Of a stretch of 64,000 nucleotides of DNA, positions 45,381-57,008 are shown in pieces. Location of the stretch: positions 4,142,001 through 4,206,000 of the forward strand of contig NZ_CP071604.1 in NCBI RefSeq assembly GCF_017357225.1, in the 5' to 3' direction. A program made the translations under genes and the position numbers. The notes beneath the pieces are model-generated. The model was not told the DNA's origin. It was given only the letters and a program-made list of their open reading frames with translations, and did not search any database. Each line of letters starts with the position of its first letter. Within the stretch, counting starts at the first letter, position 1. The DNA comes from Rhizobium binae. GTDB taxonomy: Bacteria > Pseudomonadota > Alphaproteobacteria > Rhizobiales > Rhizobiaceae.

Positions 45381-46580
45381 ATGCCCACGTCGGAAAAATT
45401 GATCGCCACGGAACAGCGGCTCGGCGCCAACAATTACAAGCCGCTCGACGTAGTGCTGACGCGCGGCGAAGGTGTTTATGTCTGGGATACCGACGGCAAC
45501 CGTTATCTTGATTGCCTCTCGGCCTATTCCGCCGTCAATCAGGGCCATTGCCATCCGAAGATCCTCGCCGCCATGGTCGCGCAGGCGGGCCGGCTCACCC
45601 TCACCTCCCGCGCCTTCCGCAACGACCAGCTCGCCTATTTCTACGAAGAGCTCGCCGCTCTCACCGGCTCACACAAGATCCTGCCGATGAATTCCGGCGC
45701 CGAAGCGGTGGAGACCGCCATCAAGGCCGTGCGCAAATGGGGATACGAGGTCAAGGGCGTGCCGGAAGGCCAGGCGGAGATCGTCGTCTGCGCCGACAAT
45801 TTCCATGGCCGGACGCTGAGCATCATCAGCTTCTCCACCGATCCCGACGCCCGCAACGGCTTCGGCCCCTACACGCCAGGCTTCCGCGTCATTCCCTTCG
45901 GCGATTCCGAGGCTTTCGCCGCCGCCATCAATGACAATACGGTGGCGGTGCTGATCGAACCGATCCAGGGCGAAGCAGGCGTCATCATCCCGCCGCCCGG
46001 TTATTTCACCCGCATCCGCGAACTCTGCACTGATAACAACGTCACCCTGATCCTCGATGAGATCCAGACCGGCCTCGGCCGCACCGGCAAGCTGCTGGCC
46101 GAGGAACACGAAGGCATCGAGGCCGATGTGACGCTGATCGGCAAGGCGCTGTCCGGCGGCTTCTATCCGGTATCCGCGGTCCTTTCGAATTCCGAGGTGC
46201 TGGGGGTACTGAAGCCCGGCCAGCACGGCTCGACCTTCGGCGGCAACCCGCTCGCCTGCGCAGTGGCGCGCACCGCGCTGAAGGTGTTGACGGAAGAAGG
46301 CATGATCGAAAACGCCGCAGCGATGGGCGACTATTTCCTCGACGGCCTGAAGTCGATGCGCTCGAACATCGTCCGCGATGTGCGCGGCCGAGGTCTGATG
46401 ATGGCCGTCGAGCTGGAACCCGAAGCCGGCGGGGCACGCCAATATTGCCACGCGCTGAAGGAGCGCGGCCTTCTCGCCAAGGATACTCACGACCATACGA
46501 TCCGCCTCGCTCCGCCGTTGATCATTTCAAGGGAGCAGGTCGACTGGGCGGTCTCGCAGATCGAAAAGACGATCGGCTGA
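45381..46580 (+). CDS. rocD: Ornithine aminotransferase
   Basis: 399 residues; class-III PLP aminotransferase that converts ornithine and 2-oxoglutarate to glutamate semialdehyde. Landmarks: [32 protein letters not shown], the PLP Asp in [15 protein letters not shown], the lysine in [15 protein letters not shown], and [15 protein letters not shown]. Together with arginase it allows arginine to be used as carbon and nitrogen. Confidence 0.96.
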   Translation: MPTSEKLIATEQRLGANNYKPLDVVLTRGEGVYVWDTDGNRYLDCLSAYSAVNQGHCHPKILAAMVAQAGRLTLTSRAFRNDQLAYFYEELAALTGSHKILPMNSGAEAVETAIKAVRKWGYEVKGVPEGQAEIVVCADNFHGRTLSIISFSTDPDARNGFGPYTPGFRVIPFGDSEAFAAAINDNTVAVLIEPIQGEAGVIIPPPGYFTRIRELCTDNNVTLILDEIQTGLGRTGKLLAEEHEGIEADVTLIGKALSGGFYPVSAVLSNSEVLGVLKPGQHGSTFGGNPLACAVARTALKVLTEEGMIENAAAMGDYFLDGLKSMRSNIVRDVRGRGLMMAVELEPEAGGARQYCHALKERGLLAKDTHDHTIRLAPPLIISREQVDWAVSQIEKTIG

Positions 46581-46777
46581 GGTAAAGCGAGACTGAAAAC
46601 CCGGCTAATCCGGCTTCCGATTTAGATTTGGGCAACACTCTTTCGCTAATGTCGTCGTAACCGTAACGATACTTCGCCGAATGCAAAGTCATCGCGTGGT
46701 GTGAAGGCAAAGCTCGTCAGCGCCAATGGGGGCGCACTCGCTTCTGCTTTGGCTTACGACAGTTGGGAAGAATTCTA

Positions 46778-47254
46778 ATGGCCACGATCAATTCCACTAG
46801 CTTCAGCGGCGATACACTCGAGATCATTGCCTTCCGCCTGCATGATCAGGAATTCTGCGTCAAGACCACGACCATCCGCGAAATCCGCGGCTGGGCGCCG
46901 TCGACGCCGATCCCGCACGCGCCGGCTGATGTCATCGGCGTCATGAACCTGCGCGGCTCGGTGATACCGATCATCGACCTTGCATACAAGCTTGGCATGA
47001 AGAGCACCGTCGCCAACGAGCGCAGCGCCATCGTCGTCGCCGAAGTTCACAGCATGGTCATTGGCATGCTCGTCGACCGCGTCTCGGATATTCTGACCAT
47101 TTCGTCCAGCCAGGTCCAGCCGGTGCCTGAGGTGACCGCCTCCTTCGACCGCGCCTATTGCGAAGGCATCATCGCGTCGGAAAATGGCATGATCTGCTTC
47201 CTGAACCTCTCCAAGATGTTCAAGGAAAATGAGACGGACGAACTGGCGGCGTAA
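46778..47254 (+). CDS. cheW: CheW-type chemotaxis coupling protein
   Basis: 158 residues from ATG 46778. A single CheW domain: EIIAFRLHDQEFCVKTTTIREIRGW, IPHAPADVIGVMNLRGSVIPIIDL (the conserved NLRG motif) and the C-terminal ILTISSSQVQPVPEV. It links chemoreceptors to the CheA kinase. It is followed by its own terminator and then, 284 bases on, by a chemoreceptor gene. Confidence 0.95.
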   Translation: MATINSTSFSGDTLEIIAFRLHDQEFCVKTTTIREIRGWAPSTPIPHAPADVIGVMNLRGSVIPIIDLAYKLGMKSTVANERSAIVVAEVHSMVIGMLVDRVSDILTISSSQVQPVPEVTASFDRAYCEGIIASENGMICFLNLSKMFKENETDELAA

Positions 47255-47280
47255 ATCGTCCCAATGCTGCAGATGCTGAA

Positions 47281-47305
47281 AACCGCCCGTGAAGGGCGGT
47301 TTTTT
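47281..47305 (+). terminator. Rho-independent terminator after cheW
   Basis: AACCGCCC (47281-47288) pairs with GGGCGGTT (47294-47301) around a GTGAA loop, followed by a T tract. It lies 26 bases after the cheW stop. Confidence 0.92.
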
Positions 47306-47496
47306 GTGGACACACGCACCTGAGCCAGACCGCAGTTTTTTCAACTTCTGACATATAAGCGGTCGCTTTCATATATCGAAAATTAACCACGCTCCATCAC
47401 TATGGAATGTGAAGCACAAGGATGACATGGTTTCCGATCGGTGGGGGTTAACTCCCCGGCACCGCGCCTTCCTCGCCCCGAACGGCTTCGTTCTAG

Positions 47497-49299
<1,803 letters not shown>

Positions 49300-49353
49300 T
49301 CCTGGAGCCTTCCTATAAGATCGATTCAGGGAATGCGCCGTAGCACCAAGAGG

Positions 49354-49386
49354 AAGCGCGCCGTAGCATACCGACTTGGCGCGCTT
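49354..49386. terminator. Stem-loop between convergent chemoreceptor and MFS genes
   Basis: AAGCGCGCC (49354-49362) pairs with GGCGCGCTT (49378-49386) with a 15-base loop. It lies between two gene ends and could terminate both. The T tract is poor. Confidence 0.45.
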
Positions 49387-49393
49387 CGATCGG

Positions 49394-51052
49394 TTACCCG
49401 AACAGCGCGAAGGTCGCCCGCAGCGTCACCCACACACCCCAGAGCAGCGGAATGCCGACGACGGCCCAGGCAAGCATTGCTTTGGCGTCGAGCCCGCCGG
49501 TACCGATGCCGAAGGAGCCCGTCGGCCCGGCTTTGACGGCGGCCGATTTTGCCTGCAGCGCTGCGACCTCGTCATCCGACATGAACCACTTGTTGCCAAG
49601 CGGCTTGACCAGCGCATTGGCGATCAGACCGAAAGCCAGCATGCCGGCGAGGATATACATGGTGCCGGTATAGAGGGTCGGGCCCGGTGCAACGCCGGCC
49701 GCGATCTGCGCTTCGCGGATATAGTTCACTACGACGGGGCCGACGATGCCGGCCGTTGCCCAGGCCGTCAGCAGTCGCCCATGGATGGCGCCGACGAACT
49801 GGGTGCCGAAGATATCGGCGAGATAGGCCGGGATGGTCGCAAAGCCACCTCCATACATCGACAGGATGATGCCGAAGGAGAGAACGAACAGCGCCTTGTT
49901 GCCCATGCCCGCGAAGGTGGGCGCCAGTGCATAGAGGGCAATGCCGATGACGAAGAAGCAGTAATAGGTGTTCTTGCGGCCGATCTTGTCGGAAAGCGAC
50001 GCCCAAAAGAACCGCCCGCCGATATTGAAGAGTGACAACAGGCCGGCAAAACCGGCAGCAATTGTCGCAATCGCCGCCTTCTGCCCGGCATCGAGCTGCG
50101 CAAAGGCGACATCCGGCAAGCCGATCAGCGAGCCGGCGAAGATTTCCTGCAGCATCGGCGAGGCCATGCCGATAACGCCGATGCCGGCCGAGACGTTGAG
50201 GCAGAGCACGGCCCAGATCAGCCAGAATTGACTGGTCTTGTGGGCATCGCGCAGGTGCACGTGCCTGGTGGTGATCATCGTGCTCTTAGCCGCCGGCGGC
50301 ATCCAGCCTTCCGGGCGCCAGCCGGCCGGCGGGATGCGATAGCCGAAGGCGCCGCCCATCATGAAGACGAAATAGATCGCCGCCAAGACGATGAAGGTCT
50401 GCCAGACGCCGACCGACTTATCAGTCTTGAACGCATTCATCAGCAGGTTGGCTAGCGGAGCGCCGATCATCGCGCCGCCGCCGAAACCCATGATCGCCAT
50501 GCCGGTCGCCATGCCACGCCGGTCGGGAAACCATTTGATCAACGTCGAAACCGGCGAGATATAACCGAGGCCGAGACCGATGCCGCCGATGACACCGGCG
50601 CCGAGCCACATCATCCACAGCTGATGGGTGATGACGCCAATGGCGGCAAGCACGATGCCGCCGCACCAGCAGCAGGCGGAAACGACACCCGCTTTGCGCG
50701 GACCGGCCCGCTCGAGCCAGCCGCCCCAGATGGCGGCCGACGAGCCGAGCAGGACGAAAAACAGCGTATAGATCCAGCCGAGGTCGGCAACCCGCCAGTC
50801 GCAGGTCGTGGTGAACAGCGCCGAGGCGAGGGTCATATCGGGGCAGGCGGTCGAGGCGGTGATCCCCAGCGATTTGGACAGCGGCAGCCAGAACACGCTG
50901 AAACCGTAGGCCATGCCGATGCAGAGATGGATGGCGAGTGCTGCCGGCGGCACCAGCCACCTGTTGAAACCGGGCCTTGCGATAATTCTTTCGCGATCGA
51001 GCAGGCCTGAGCCCGCCACTGCTCCGTCTATACCTCTTTCGGCTGCAGTCAT
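49394..51052 (-). CDS. OFA-family MFS transporter (oxalate/formate antiporter type)
   Basis: 552 residues, about 12 membrane helices with a large periplasmic loop near residues 70-90 and extra C-terminal helices. N-terminal landmarks are LAIHLCIGMAYGFSVFWLPLSKSLG and GWLERAGPRKA; the middle has GLGYISPVSTLIKWFPDRRGMATGMAIMGFGGGAMIGAP, characteristic of the OFA family. Later, FFWASLSDKIGRKNTYY. Its position right after the formate dehydrogenase genes suggests formate or oxalate transport, but other OFA members carry other acids. Confidence 0.85.
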   Translation of the reverse strand: MTAAERGIDGAVAGSGLLDRERIIARPGFNRWLVPPAALAIHLCIGMAYGFSVFWLPLSKSLGITASTACPDMTLASALFTTTCDWRVADLGWIYTLFFVLLGSSAAIWGGWLERAGPRKAGVVSACCWCGGIVLAAIGVITHQLWMMWLGAGVIGGIGLGLGYISPVSTLIKWFPDRRGMATGMAIMGFGGGAMIGAPLANLLMNAFKTDKSVGVWQTFIVLAAIYFVFMMGGAFGYRIPPAGWRPEGWMPPAAKSTMITTRHVHLRDAHKTSQFWLIWAVLCLNVSAGIGVIGMASPMLQEIFAGSLIGLPDVAFAQLDAGQKAAIATIAAGFAGLLSLFNIGGRFFWASLSDKIGRKNTYYCFFVIGIALYALAPTFAGMGNKALFVLSFGIILSMYGGGFATIPAYLADIFGTQFVGAIHGRLLTAWATAGIVGPVVVNYIREAQIAAGVAPGPTLYTGTMYILAGMLAFGLIANALVKPLGNKWFMSDDEVAALQAKSAAVKAGPTGSFGIGTGGLDAKAMLAWAVVGIPLLWGVWVTLRATFALFG

Positions 51053-51240
51053 GAACCAACTCCTCCTTGTTTCAGACCTTGACGTGATGGGAGCGCCACC
51101 TGTTTTTTCAGGAGCGCAAGGGACGCTGTAACACTGTGAGTGTTCCGCCGAGTCTAATTTTAAATCGATTGAATTTTCAGGAATTATGCGGTGGCGCAGG
51201 CAGTATGCGCTGCCTCCCCCCCGGCATACGCCGCTTTGGA

Positions 51241-51486
51241 TTACCGGATCTGGTGTGTTTCCGCTTCCGGTTTGCGGATCATCGGAGCGGCCTGCAGCAC
51301 AAGCGCATCCAGGCCGTTCTCCTCTTTCTCGATAATTTCGAACAATTGCCGCCGCATCCGCGGCTCCCAGAATTTGTTGATATGATTGGCGACCCCCTCC
51401 GCTGCCTCGCTTGCCGGCTGGCTCTTGAAGAAGGTGGCGATCTGGTTTGCCATATAGACGAGTTTGGTCTTGGTATCATGCGACAT
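51241..51486 (-). CDS. fdsD: Formate dehydrogenase delta subunit
   Basis: 81 residues from ATG 51486 (MSHDTKTKLVYMANQIATFF). The rest, ANHINKFWEPRMRRQLFEIIE, is the FdsD signature. It is a small subunit of the NAD-linked molybdenum formate dehydrogenase. Its start lies 11 bases inside the end of fdhD, so translation is likely coupled. Confidence 0.92.
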   Translation of the reverse strand: MSHDTKTKLVYMANQIATFFKSQPASEAAEGVANHINKFWEPRMRRQLFEIIEKEENGLDALVLQAAPMIRKPEAETHQIR

Positions 51487-52300
51487 CGGCGATGCTTCCG
51501 GACGAGATGCGGTGCGGGTGGCTGAAAATCTCAAAGTCCTCGCCCCGCACCAGGGCGACGAGCGTCATGCCGGCCTTTTCGGCCGTGCGGATGGCGAGAG
51601 CCGTCGGCGCTGAAATGGCAATAAGCACCGGGCTGCCGAGGATTGCCGCCTTCTGCACCATTTCGACCGAAAGCCGGCTGGTGACGACGACGGCGCCGTC
51701 ACCGCCGCTTTCGCGGCAGTCGATGACGGCGCCGCAAAGCTTGTCCAGCGCATTGTGCCGGCCGACATCTTCGCGCACGGCAATCAATCCCTTGCCGGGA
51801 CGATAGAAGGCGGCGCCATGCACCGCCCGCGTCTCGCGATGCAGCGGCTGCGCCTCGTTCAGAAGCGAGACGGCACGAACGATATCGGAATGCGACAGCG
51901 CCAAGGGTGATGCTGAGACATCGGGCACCGGCCGTACCGCCTGTTCGATCGATTCGATGCCGCAGAGCCCGCAGCCGACCGGCCCCGCCATGCTGCGCCG
52001 CCGCGCACGCAACCGATCGGCGACGTCGTCGACCAGGCTGACCTGCACATCGATCCCCTCCTCACCCGCAACGACCTCGATGTCCGATATTTCCGTCCGC
52101 TCGGCAATGATCCCTTCGGTCAGACTGAAGCCGACGGCAAAGTCTTCGAGATCGGCGGGCGTCGCCATCATCACTGCGTGTGAGGTGCCGTCATAGGAAA
52201 AGGCGATCGGCACTTCTTCCGGTACGATACGAGAGCCGCCGACCATGAGGCCGTTGCGGCGGGCGGTTTCGGAGGCGCGGGCGGTGGTGGGGAAAGTCAT
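51476..52300 (-). CDS. fdhD: Formate dehydrogenase sulfurtransferase FdhD (FdsC)
   Basis: 274 residues from ATG 52300 (MTFPTTARASETARRNGLM). The open frame extends to 52408, but that part is a palindromic repeat element and is unlikely to be coding. The catalytic CGLCG motif is in AGPVGCGLCGIE near residue 125. IAVREDVGRHNALDKL is the family's Moco-binding segment. FdhD hands sulfur to the molybdenum cofactor of FdsA. Its position between fdsA and fdsD matches the fdsGBACD order. Confidence 0.94.
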   Translation of the reverse strand: MTFPTTARASETARRNGLMVGGSRIVPEEVPIAFSYDGTSHAVMMATPADLEDFAVGFSLTEGIIAERTEISDIEVVAGEEGIDVQVSLVDDVADRLRARRRSMAGPVGCGLCGIESIEQAVRPVPDVSASPLALSHSDIVRAVSLLNEAQPLHRETRAVHGAAFYRPGKGLIAVREDVGRHNALDKLCGAVIDCRESGGDGAVVVTSRLSVEMVQKAAILGSPVLIAISAPTALAIRTAEKAGMTLVALVRGEDFEIFSHPHRISSGSIADVA

Positions 52301-52310
52301 GATGCGCGCT

Positions 52311-52464
52311 CCCCCTTCTCCCCAGCGAGGAGAAGGGCCAAGCGAAGCGAGGCGATGAGGGGGGGAGCGACGATAGGAGCGAACGAACGAGCCGAAGCGG
52401 GTTCGCATTTGCCGAACCGTCCCCTCATCCGTCCTTCGGGCACCTTCTCCCCGAGGGGAGAAGG
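52311..52464. repeat. Pair of inverted REP-like palindromes
   Basis: A unit at 52311-52365 (CCTTCTCCCC...GGAGAAGGG, then ...GATGAGGGGGGG) and a second at 52421-52464 (CCCCTCATCCG...CACCTTCTCCCC...GGGGAGAAGG) are inverted copies of the same element, about 55 bases apart. The right unit has a perfect CTTCTCCCC-GA-GGGGAGAAG hairpin. The sequence CCCCTCATCCG...CACCTTCTCCCC is one I recall as very common in Rhizobiaceae intergenic regions. It separates fdsA from fdhD. Confidence 0.8.
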
Positions 52465-52502
52465 AGAGGCCTCACGATCGACGCCAGCCCACTCACCCAT
52501 CA

Positions 52503-55382
52503 TCACTCCGCAGCCTCGAGCTTGCCGGCGATGCGGCGCGATTGCCGCGCCTGCTCGTCATATTCCATCTGCCAGTCACTCGGCCCATTGGAAGGCGAAA
52601 CCTGCACCGCCGTCACCTTATATTCCGGGCAGTTCGTCGCCCAGTCCGAGAAATCGGTGGTGATGACGTTCGCCTGCGTATTGGGATGATGGAAGGTCGT
52701 ATAGACGACGCCCGGCGCAACGCGCTCGGTGATCAACGCCCGGAGCGTCGTGTCGCCGGAGCGGCTCATGAGCTTCACCCAGTCGCCGTCGCGGATGCCG
52801 CGCTGTTCGGCATCGTGCGGATGGATTTCCAGCCGGTCTTCCGCATGCCAGACGACATTCTCGGTCCGCCGCGTCTGCGCCCCGACATTGTACTGGCTGA
52901 GGATGCGGCCGGTGGTGAGCAGCAGCGGGAAGCGCGGACCGGTGCGTTCGTCGGTCGCCACATATTCGGTGCGGATGAATTTGCCCTTGCCGCGCACGAA
53001 GCCGTCGACATGCATGATCGGCGAGCCGAGCGGGTTCTTCTCGTTGCAGGGCCACTGCACCGAGCCCATCTTGTCGAGATAATCGTAGGAGACCAAGGCG
53101 AAACTCGGCGTTGTCGCCGCGATCTCGTCCATGATTTCCGACGGATGATTGTAGTTCCAGTCGAGCCCCATGGTCTGGGCAAGCTTCTGGGTCACCTCCC
53201 AGTCGCCATAACCGTTGCGCGGCGACATCACCTTGCGCACGCGATTGATGCGGCGCTCGGCATTGGTGAAGGTGCCGTCCTTCTCGAGGAAGGTCGAGCC
53301 CGGCAGAAAGACATGGGCGTAATTGGCGGTTTCGTTGAGGAACAGGTCCTGAACGACGACGCATTCCATTGCCGCAAGGCCGGCCGCGACATGTTTGGTA
53401 TCGGGATCGGACTGGAGGATGTCCTCGCCCTGGACGTACAGGCCCTTGAAGGACCCGTCGACCGCCGCATCCAGCATGTTCGGAATGCGCAGGCCCGGCT
53501 CGTTGCTGAGCTTCACACCCCAGAGCTTTTCGAAGATATCGCGCGTCGCATCGTCGGAAATGTGCCGGTAACCCGGCAGCTCGTGCGGGAAGGAGCCCAT
53601 GTCGCAGGAGCCCTGCACATTGTTCTGGCCGCGCAGCGGATTCACGCCGACGCCGGGACGGCCGATATTGCCGGTCGCCATCGCCAGATTGGCGATGGCG
53701 ATGACCGTGGTCGAACCCTGGCTGTGTTCGGTGACGCCGAGACCGTAATAGATCGCGCCGTTGCCGCCCTTGGCGTAGAGCCTTGCCGCGCCGCGCAGAT
53801 CCGCGGCCGGCACGCCGGTGAAGATCTCGGTCTGTTCGGGGCTATGCGCCGGTTCGGCGACGAAGGCGGCCCAGTCCTCGAATTCCGACCAGTCGCAGCG
53901 CTCGCGGATGAAGGTCTCGTCATAGAGCCCTTCGGTGACGATCACATGCGCCAGCGCCGTCATGACGGCCACATTTGTGCCGGGCTTCAACGGCAGGTGA
54001 TAGGAAGCCTCGATATGTGGCGACCGGACGATATCGGTGCGGCGCGGATCGATGACGATCAGCTTGGCCCCCTGGCGCAGCCGCTTCTTCAGTCGTGACG
54101 CGAACACCGGATGGCCATCGGTCGGGTTGGCGCCGATGATGACCACGACATCCGACTGTTCGACGCTGTCGAAATCCTGCGTGCCGGCCGAGGTGCCGAA
54201 TGCCTGGCCGAGGCCGTAGCCGGTCGGCGAGTGGCAGACGCGAGCGCAGGTATCGACATTGTTGTTGCCGAAACCGGCGCGGACCAGCTTCTGCACCAGA
54301 TAGGTTTCCTCGTTGGTGCAACGCGACGAGGTGATACCGCCGATCGCATCGCGGCCGTACTGATACTGGATGCGGCGGAACTCCGACGCCACATGCGCGA
54401 AGGCCTCGTCCCAGCTCACCTCCCGCCAGGGGTCGCTGACCTTTTCGCGAATCATCGGATTGAGGATGCGATCCTTATGGGTGGAATAGCCGTAGGCGAA
54501 GCGACCCTTGACGCAGGAATGGCCGCGATTGGCCTGGCCGTCCTTCCAGGGAACCATGCGCACCAGCTCCTCGCCGCGCATTTCGGCCTTGAATGAACAG
54601 CCGACGCCGCAATAGGCGCAGGTGGTGACGGCCGAATGCTCGGGCTGGCCGATCGCAATCACCGACTTCTCGGTCAGCGTCGCCGTCGGGCAGGCCTGAA
54701 CGCAGGCGCCGCAGGAGACACATTCGGAATCGATGAAGTCTTCATGCGCGCCTGACGAAACGCGGGACTCGAAACCGCGCCCCTCGATCGTTAGCGCGAA
54801 AGTGCCCTGCACTTCCTCGCAGGCGCGCACGCAAAGCGAACAGACGATGCATTTGGAGGGGTCATAGGTGAAATAGGGATTGGATTCGTCCTTCGGCATC
54901 CATTTCAGATTGATCTCGCCGTTGTTGCGCGCCTTGACGTGGTTGTCACCCTCATAGCCGTAGCGCACGTCGCGAAGGCCGACAGCGCCCGCCATGTCCT
55001 GCAATTGACAATCGCCATTGGCGGCACAGGTGAGACAATCGAGCGGATGGTCGGAAATATAGAGCTCCATCACACCGCGGCGAATATCCTTCAGCCGTCC
55101 TGTCTGCGTATGCACCACCATATTCGCCGTGACCGGCGTCGTGCAGGAGGCCGGCGTGCCGGCCCGGCCCTCGATCTCGACGAGACAGAGCCGGCAGGAG
55201 CCGAAGGCGTCGATCATATCGGTGGCGCAGAGCTTCGGCACCTCGATGCCGGCTTCCATCGAGGCGCGCATGATCGACGTGCCTTCCGGTACGCTGATCT
55301 GCTGCCCGTCGATGGTCAGCGTCACCATCGTTTCCGATTTCGAAGCGGGAGTGCCGTAGTCGATTTCATGAATGAGAGACAT
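52503..55382 (-). CDS. fdsA: NAD-dependent formate dehydrogenase alpha subunit (Mo, Fe-S)
   Basis: 959 residues. N-terminal [2Fe-2S] ferredoxin domain (Cys in CATDMIDAFGSCRLCLVE and ASCTTP), NuoG-like HxxxCxxC-x-C segment (HPLDCLTCAANGDC), two 4Fe-4S motifs (CIVCSLCVRAC, CVSCGACVQAC), then the Fe4S4/Moco domain from CAYCGVGCSF on. The metal-binding residue is Cys in CARVCHSPTGYG, so it is not a selenoprotein. It oxidises formate to CO2. The C-terminal molybdopterin dinucleotide domain is complete. Confidence 0.96.
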   Translation of the reverse strand: MSLIHEIDYGTPASKSETMVTLTIDGQQISVPEGTSIMRASMEAGIEVPKLCATDMIDAFGSCRLCLVEIEGRAGTPASCTTPVTANMVVHTQTGRLKDIRRGVMELYISDHPLDCLTCAANGDCQLQDMAGAVGLRDVRYGYEGDNHVKARNNGEINLKWMPKDESNPYFTYDPSKCIVCSLCVRACEEVQGTFALTIEGRGFESRVSSGAHEDFIDSECVSCGACVQACPTATLTEKSVIAIGQPEHSAVTTCAYCGVGCSFKAEMRGEELVRMVPWKDGQANRGHSCVKGRFAYGYSTHKDRILNPMIREKVSDPWREVSWDEAFAHVASEFRRIQYQYGRDAIGGITSSRCTNEETYLVQKLVRAGFGNNNVDTCARVCHSPTGYGLGQAFGTSAGTQDFDSVEQSDVVVIIGANPTDGHPVFASRLKKRLRQGAKLIVIDPRRTDIVRSPHIEASYHLPLKPGTNVAVMTALAHVIVTEGLYDETFIRERCDWSEFEDWAAFVAEPAHSPEQTEIFTGVPAADLRGAARLYAKGGNGAIYYGLGVTEHSQGSTTVIAIANLAMATGNIGRPGVGVNPLRGQNNVQGSCDMGSFPHELPGYRHISDDATRDIFEKLWGVKLSNEPGLRIPNMLDAAVDGSFKGLYVQGEDILQSDPDTKHVAAGLAAMECVVVQDLFLNETANYAHVFLPGSTFLEKDGTFTNAERRINRVRKVMSPRNGYGDWEVTQKLAQTMGLDWNYNHPSEIMDEIAATTPSFALVSYDYLDKMGSVQWPCNEKNPLGSPIMHVDGFVRGKGKFIRTEYVATDERTGPRFPLLLTTGRILSQYNVGAQTRRTENVVWHAEDRLEIHPHDAEQRGIRDGDWVKLMSRSGDTTLRALITERVAPGVVYTTFHHPNTQANVITTDFSDWATNCPEYKVTAVQVSPSNGPSDWQMEYDEQARQSRRIAGKLEAAE

Positions 55383-55451
55383 GGTCGGTCTCCTGTATCG
55401 AAATGGAATTGAGCAGGTCGGGCCAGAAGCGGGCCAGCACGTGAAATGTCA

Positions 55452-57008
55452 TCACTCGGCAGCCTCCACCATCGGCGCCGGCGAAAAATCTTCCGGGAAA
55501 TGCGTCATCGCGCTCACGACGGGATAAGGCGTGAAACCGCCGAGCGCACAGAGCGAGCCGTACTTCATCGTGTTGCAGAGATCGGCCAGCAGCGCCCGGT
55601 TCTTCTCCGGCTCGATGCCGTGGGCGATCCTGTCGACTGTCTCGACGCCGCGCGTCGAGCCGATGCGGCAGGGCGTGCACTTGCCGCAGCTTTCGACCGC
55701 GCAGAACTCCATGGCGAAGCGCGCCTGCTTCAGCATGTCGGCGGTGTCGTCGAAAACGACGATGCCGGCATGGCCGATCAGCCCGTCCTTGGCGGCAAAG
55801 GATTCGTAATCGAACGAAGTGTCGAACAGCGCCCGCGGAAAATAGGCGCCGAGCGGCCCACCGACCTGGACGGCCTTGACCGGCCGTCCCGTCGCCGTAC
55901 CACCGCCGATCCTGTCGACGATATCGCCGAGCGAAAGACCGAAGGCTGTTTCGTAAAGACCGCCATATCTGACATTACCGGCGATCTGCAGCGGGATGGT
56001 GCCGCGCGAGCGGCCCATGCCAAAATCGCGATAGAAGGCAGCACCCTTATCCATGATCACGGGCACGGAAGCGAGCGAGATCACGTTGTTGATGACGGTC
56101 GGACAGTCGAACAACCCCTTGTGCGCCGGCAGCGGCGGCTTGGCGCGCACGATGCCGCGCTTGCCCTCGAGGCTGTTCAGCAGGGCCGTCTCCTCGCCGC
56201 AGACATAGGCGCCGGCGCCGGTACGCACTTCGATATCGAAGGCGCGGCCCGAGCCGAGTACCGACGGGCCGAGAATCCCGGCCTGTCGCGCGATGCCGAC
56301 GGCCTCGTTCATCACAGCGATCGCATGCGGATATTCCGAACGCGTATAGACGAAACCCTTCGTGGCGCCGGTCGCAAGTCCTGATATCGCCATGCCCTCG
56401 ATGAGCACGAAGGGATCCCCCTCCATGATCATCCGGTCGGCAAAGGTGCCGCTGTCGCCCTCATCGGCGTTGCAGACGATATATTTGCGTTCGCCGGCCG
56501 CATCGAGAACGGTCTTCCACTTGATGCCTGTCGGGAAACCCGCGCCGCCGCGTCCACGCAGGCCGGAATCGGTGACTTCCTTGACGATTTCGGCAGGCGC
56601 CATCGAAACGGCGCGGCGAAGGCCGGCAAGGCCGCCATGCGCCTCGTAATCCGAAAGCGAGAGCGGATCGATGACGCCGCAGCGAGCGAAGGTGAGGCGG
56701 GTCTGTTGCTTCAGGAACGGGAGGTCTTCAACCTCCCCGAGACAGAGCGGGTGGCCGCTGCCGCTCATTATCCCGGCCTCGAACAGAGCAGCCACATCCT
56801 TTGCCTTCACCGGTCCGTAGCCTATGCGCTTGCCGGCAAGCTCGACCTCGACCAGCGGTTCCAGCCAGAACATTCCGCGCGAGCCGTTGCGCACAATCTC
56901 GGCATCAAGGCCGCGGGCGACGATCTCCTGGGCAATCGCCTTTGCCACCTTTTCGGCCCCGAGCGCCAGCGCAGCGGCATCGCGCGGAACATATATCTTG
57001 ACTGTCAT
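55452..57008 (-). CDS. fdsB: Formate dehydrogenase beta subunit (NuoF-like, FMN/NAD)
   Basis: 518 residues. An N-terminal thioredoxin-like ferredoxin domain lacking most cysteines (about 1-110) is followed by the NuoF core with FMN/NADH-binding GLRGRGGAGFPTGIKW, CNADEGDSGTFADR and GAGAYVCGEETALLNSLEGKRG, and the N3-type cluster motif ESCGKCTPCRIGSTRG. It passes electrons from FdsA to NAD+. It overlaps fdsG by four bases. Confidence 0.96.
   Translation of the reverse strand: MTVKIYVPRDAAALALGAEKVAKAIAQEIVARGLDAEIVRNGSRGMFWLEPLVEVELAGKRIGYGPVKAKDVAALFEAGIMSGSGHPLCLGEVEDLPFLKQQTRLTFARCGVIDPLSLSDYEAHGGLAGLRRAVSMAPAEIVKEVTDSGLRGRGGAGFPTGIKWKTVLDAAGERKYIVCNADEGDSGTFADRMIMEGDPFVLIEGMAISGLATGATKGFVYTRSEYPHAIAVMNEAVGIARQAGILGPSVLGSGRAFDIEVRTGAGAYVCGEETALLNSLEGKRGIVRAKPPLPAHKGLFDCPTVINNVISLASVPVIMDKGAAFYRDFGMGRSRGTIPLQIAGNVRYGGLYETAFGLSLGDIVDRIGGGTATGRPVKAVQVGGPLGAYFPRALFDTSFDYESFAAKDGLIGHAGIVVFDDTADMLKQARFAMEFCAVESCGKCTPCRIGSTRGVETVDRIAHGIEPEKNRALLADLCNTMKYGSLCALGGFTPYPVVSAMTHFPEDFSPAPMVEAAE

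Noticed and set aside
52301..52408. N-terminal extension of FdhD
   Set aside because: The extra codons are the REP-like palindrome; the ATG at 52300 gives the normal FdhD start.
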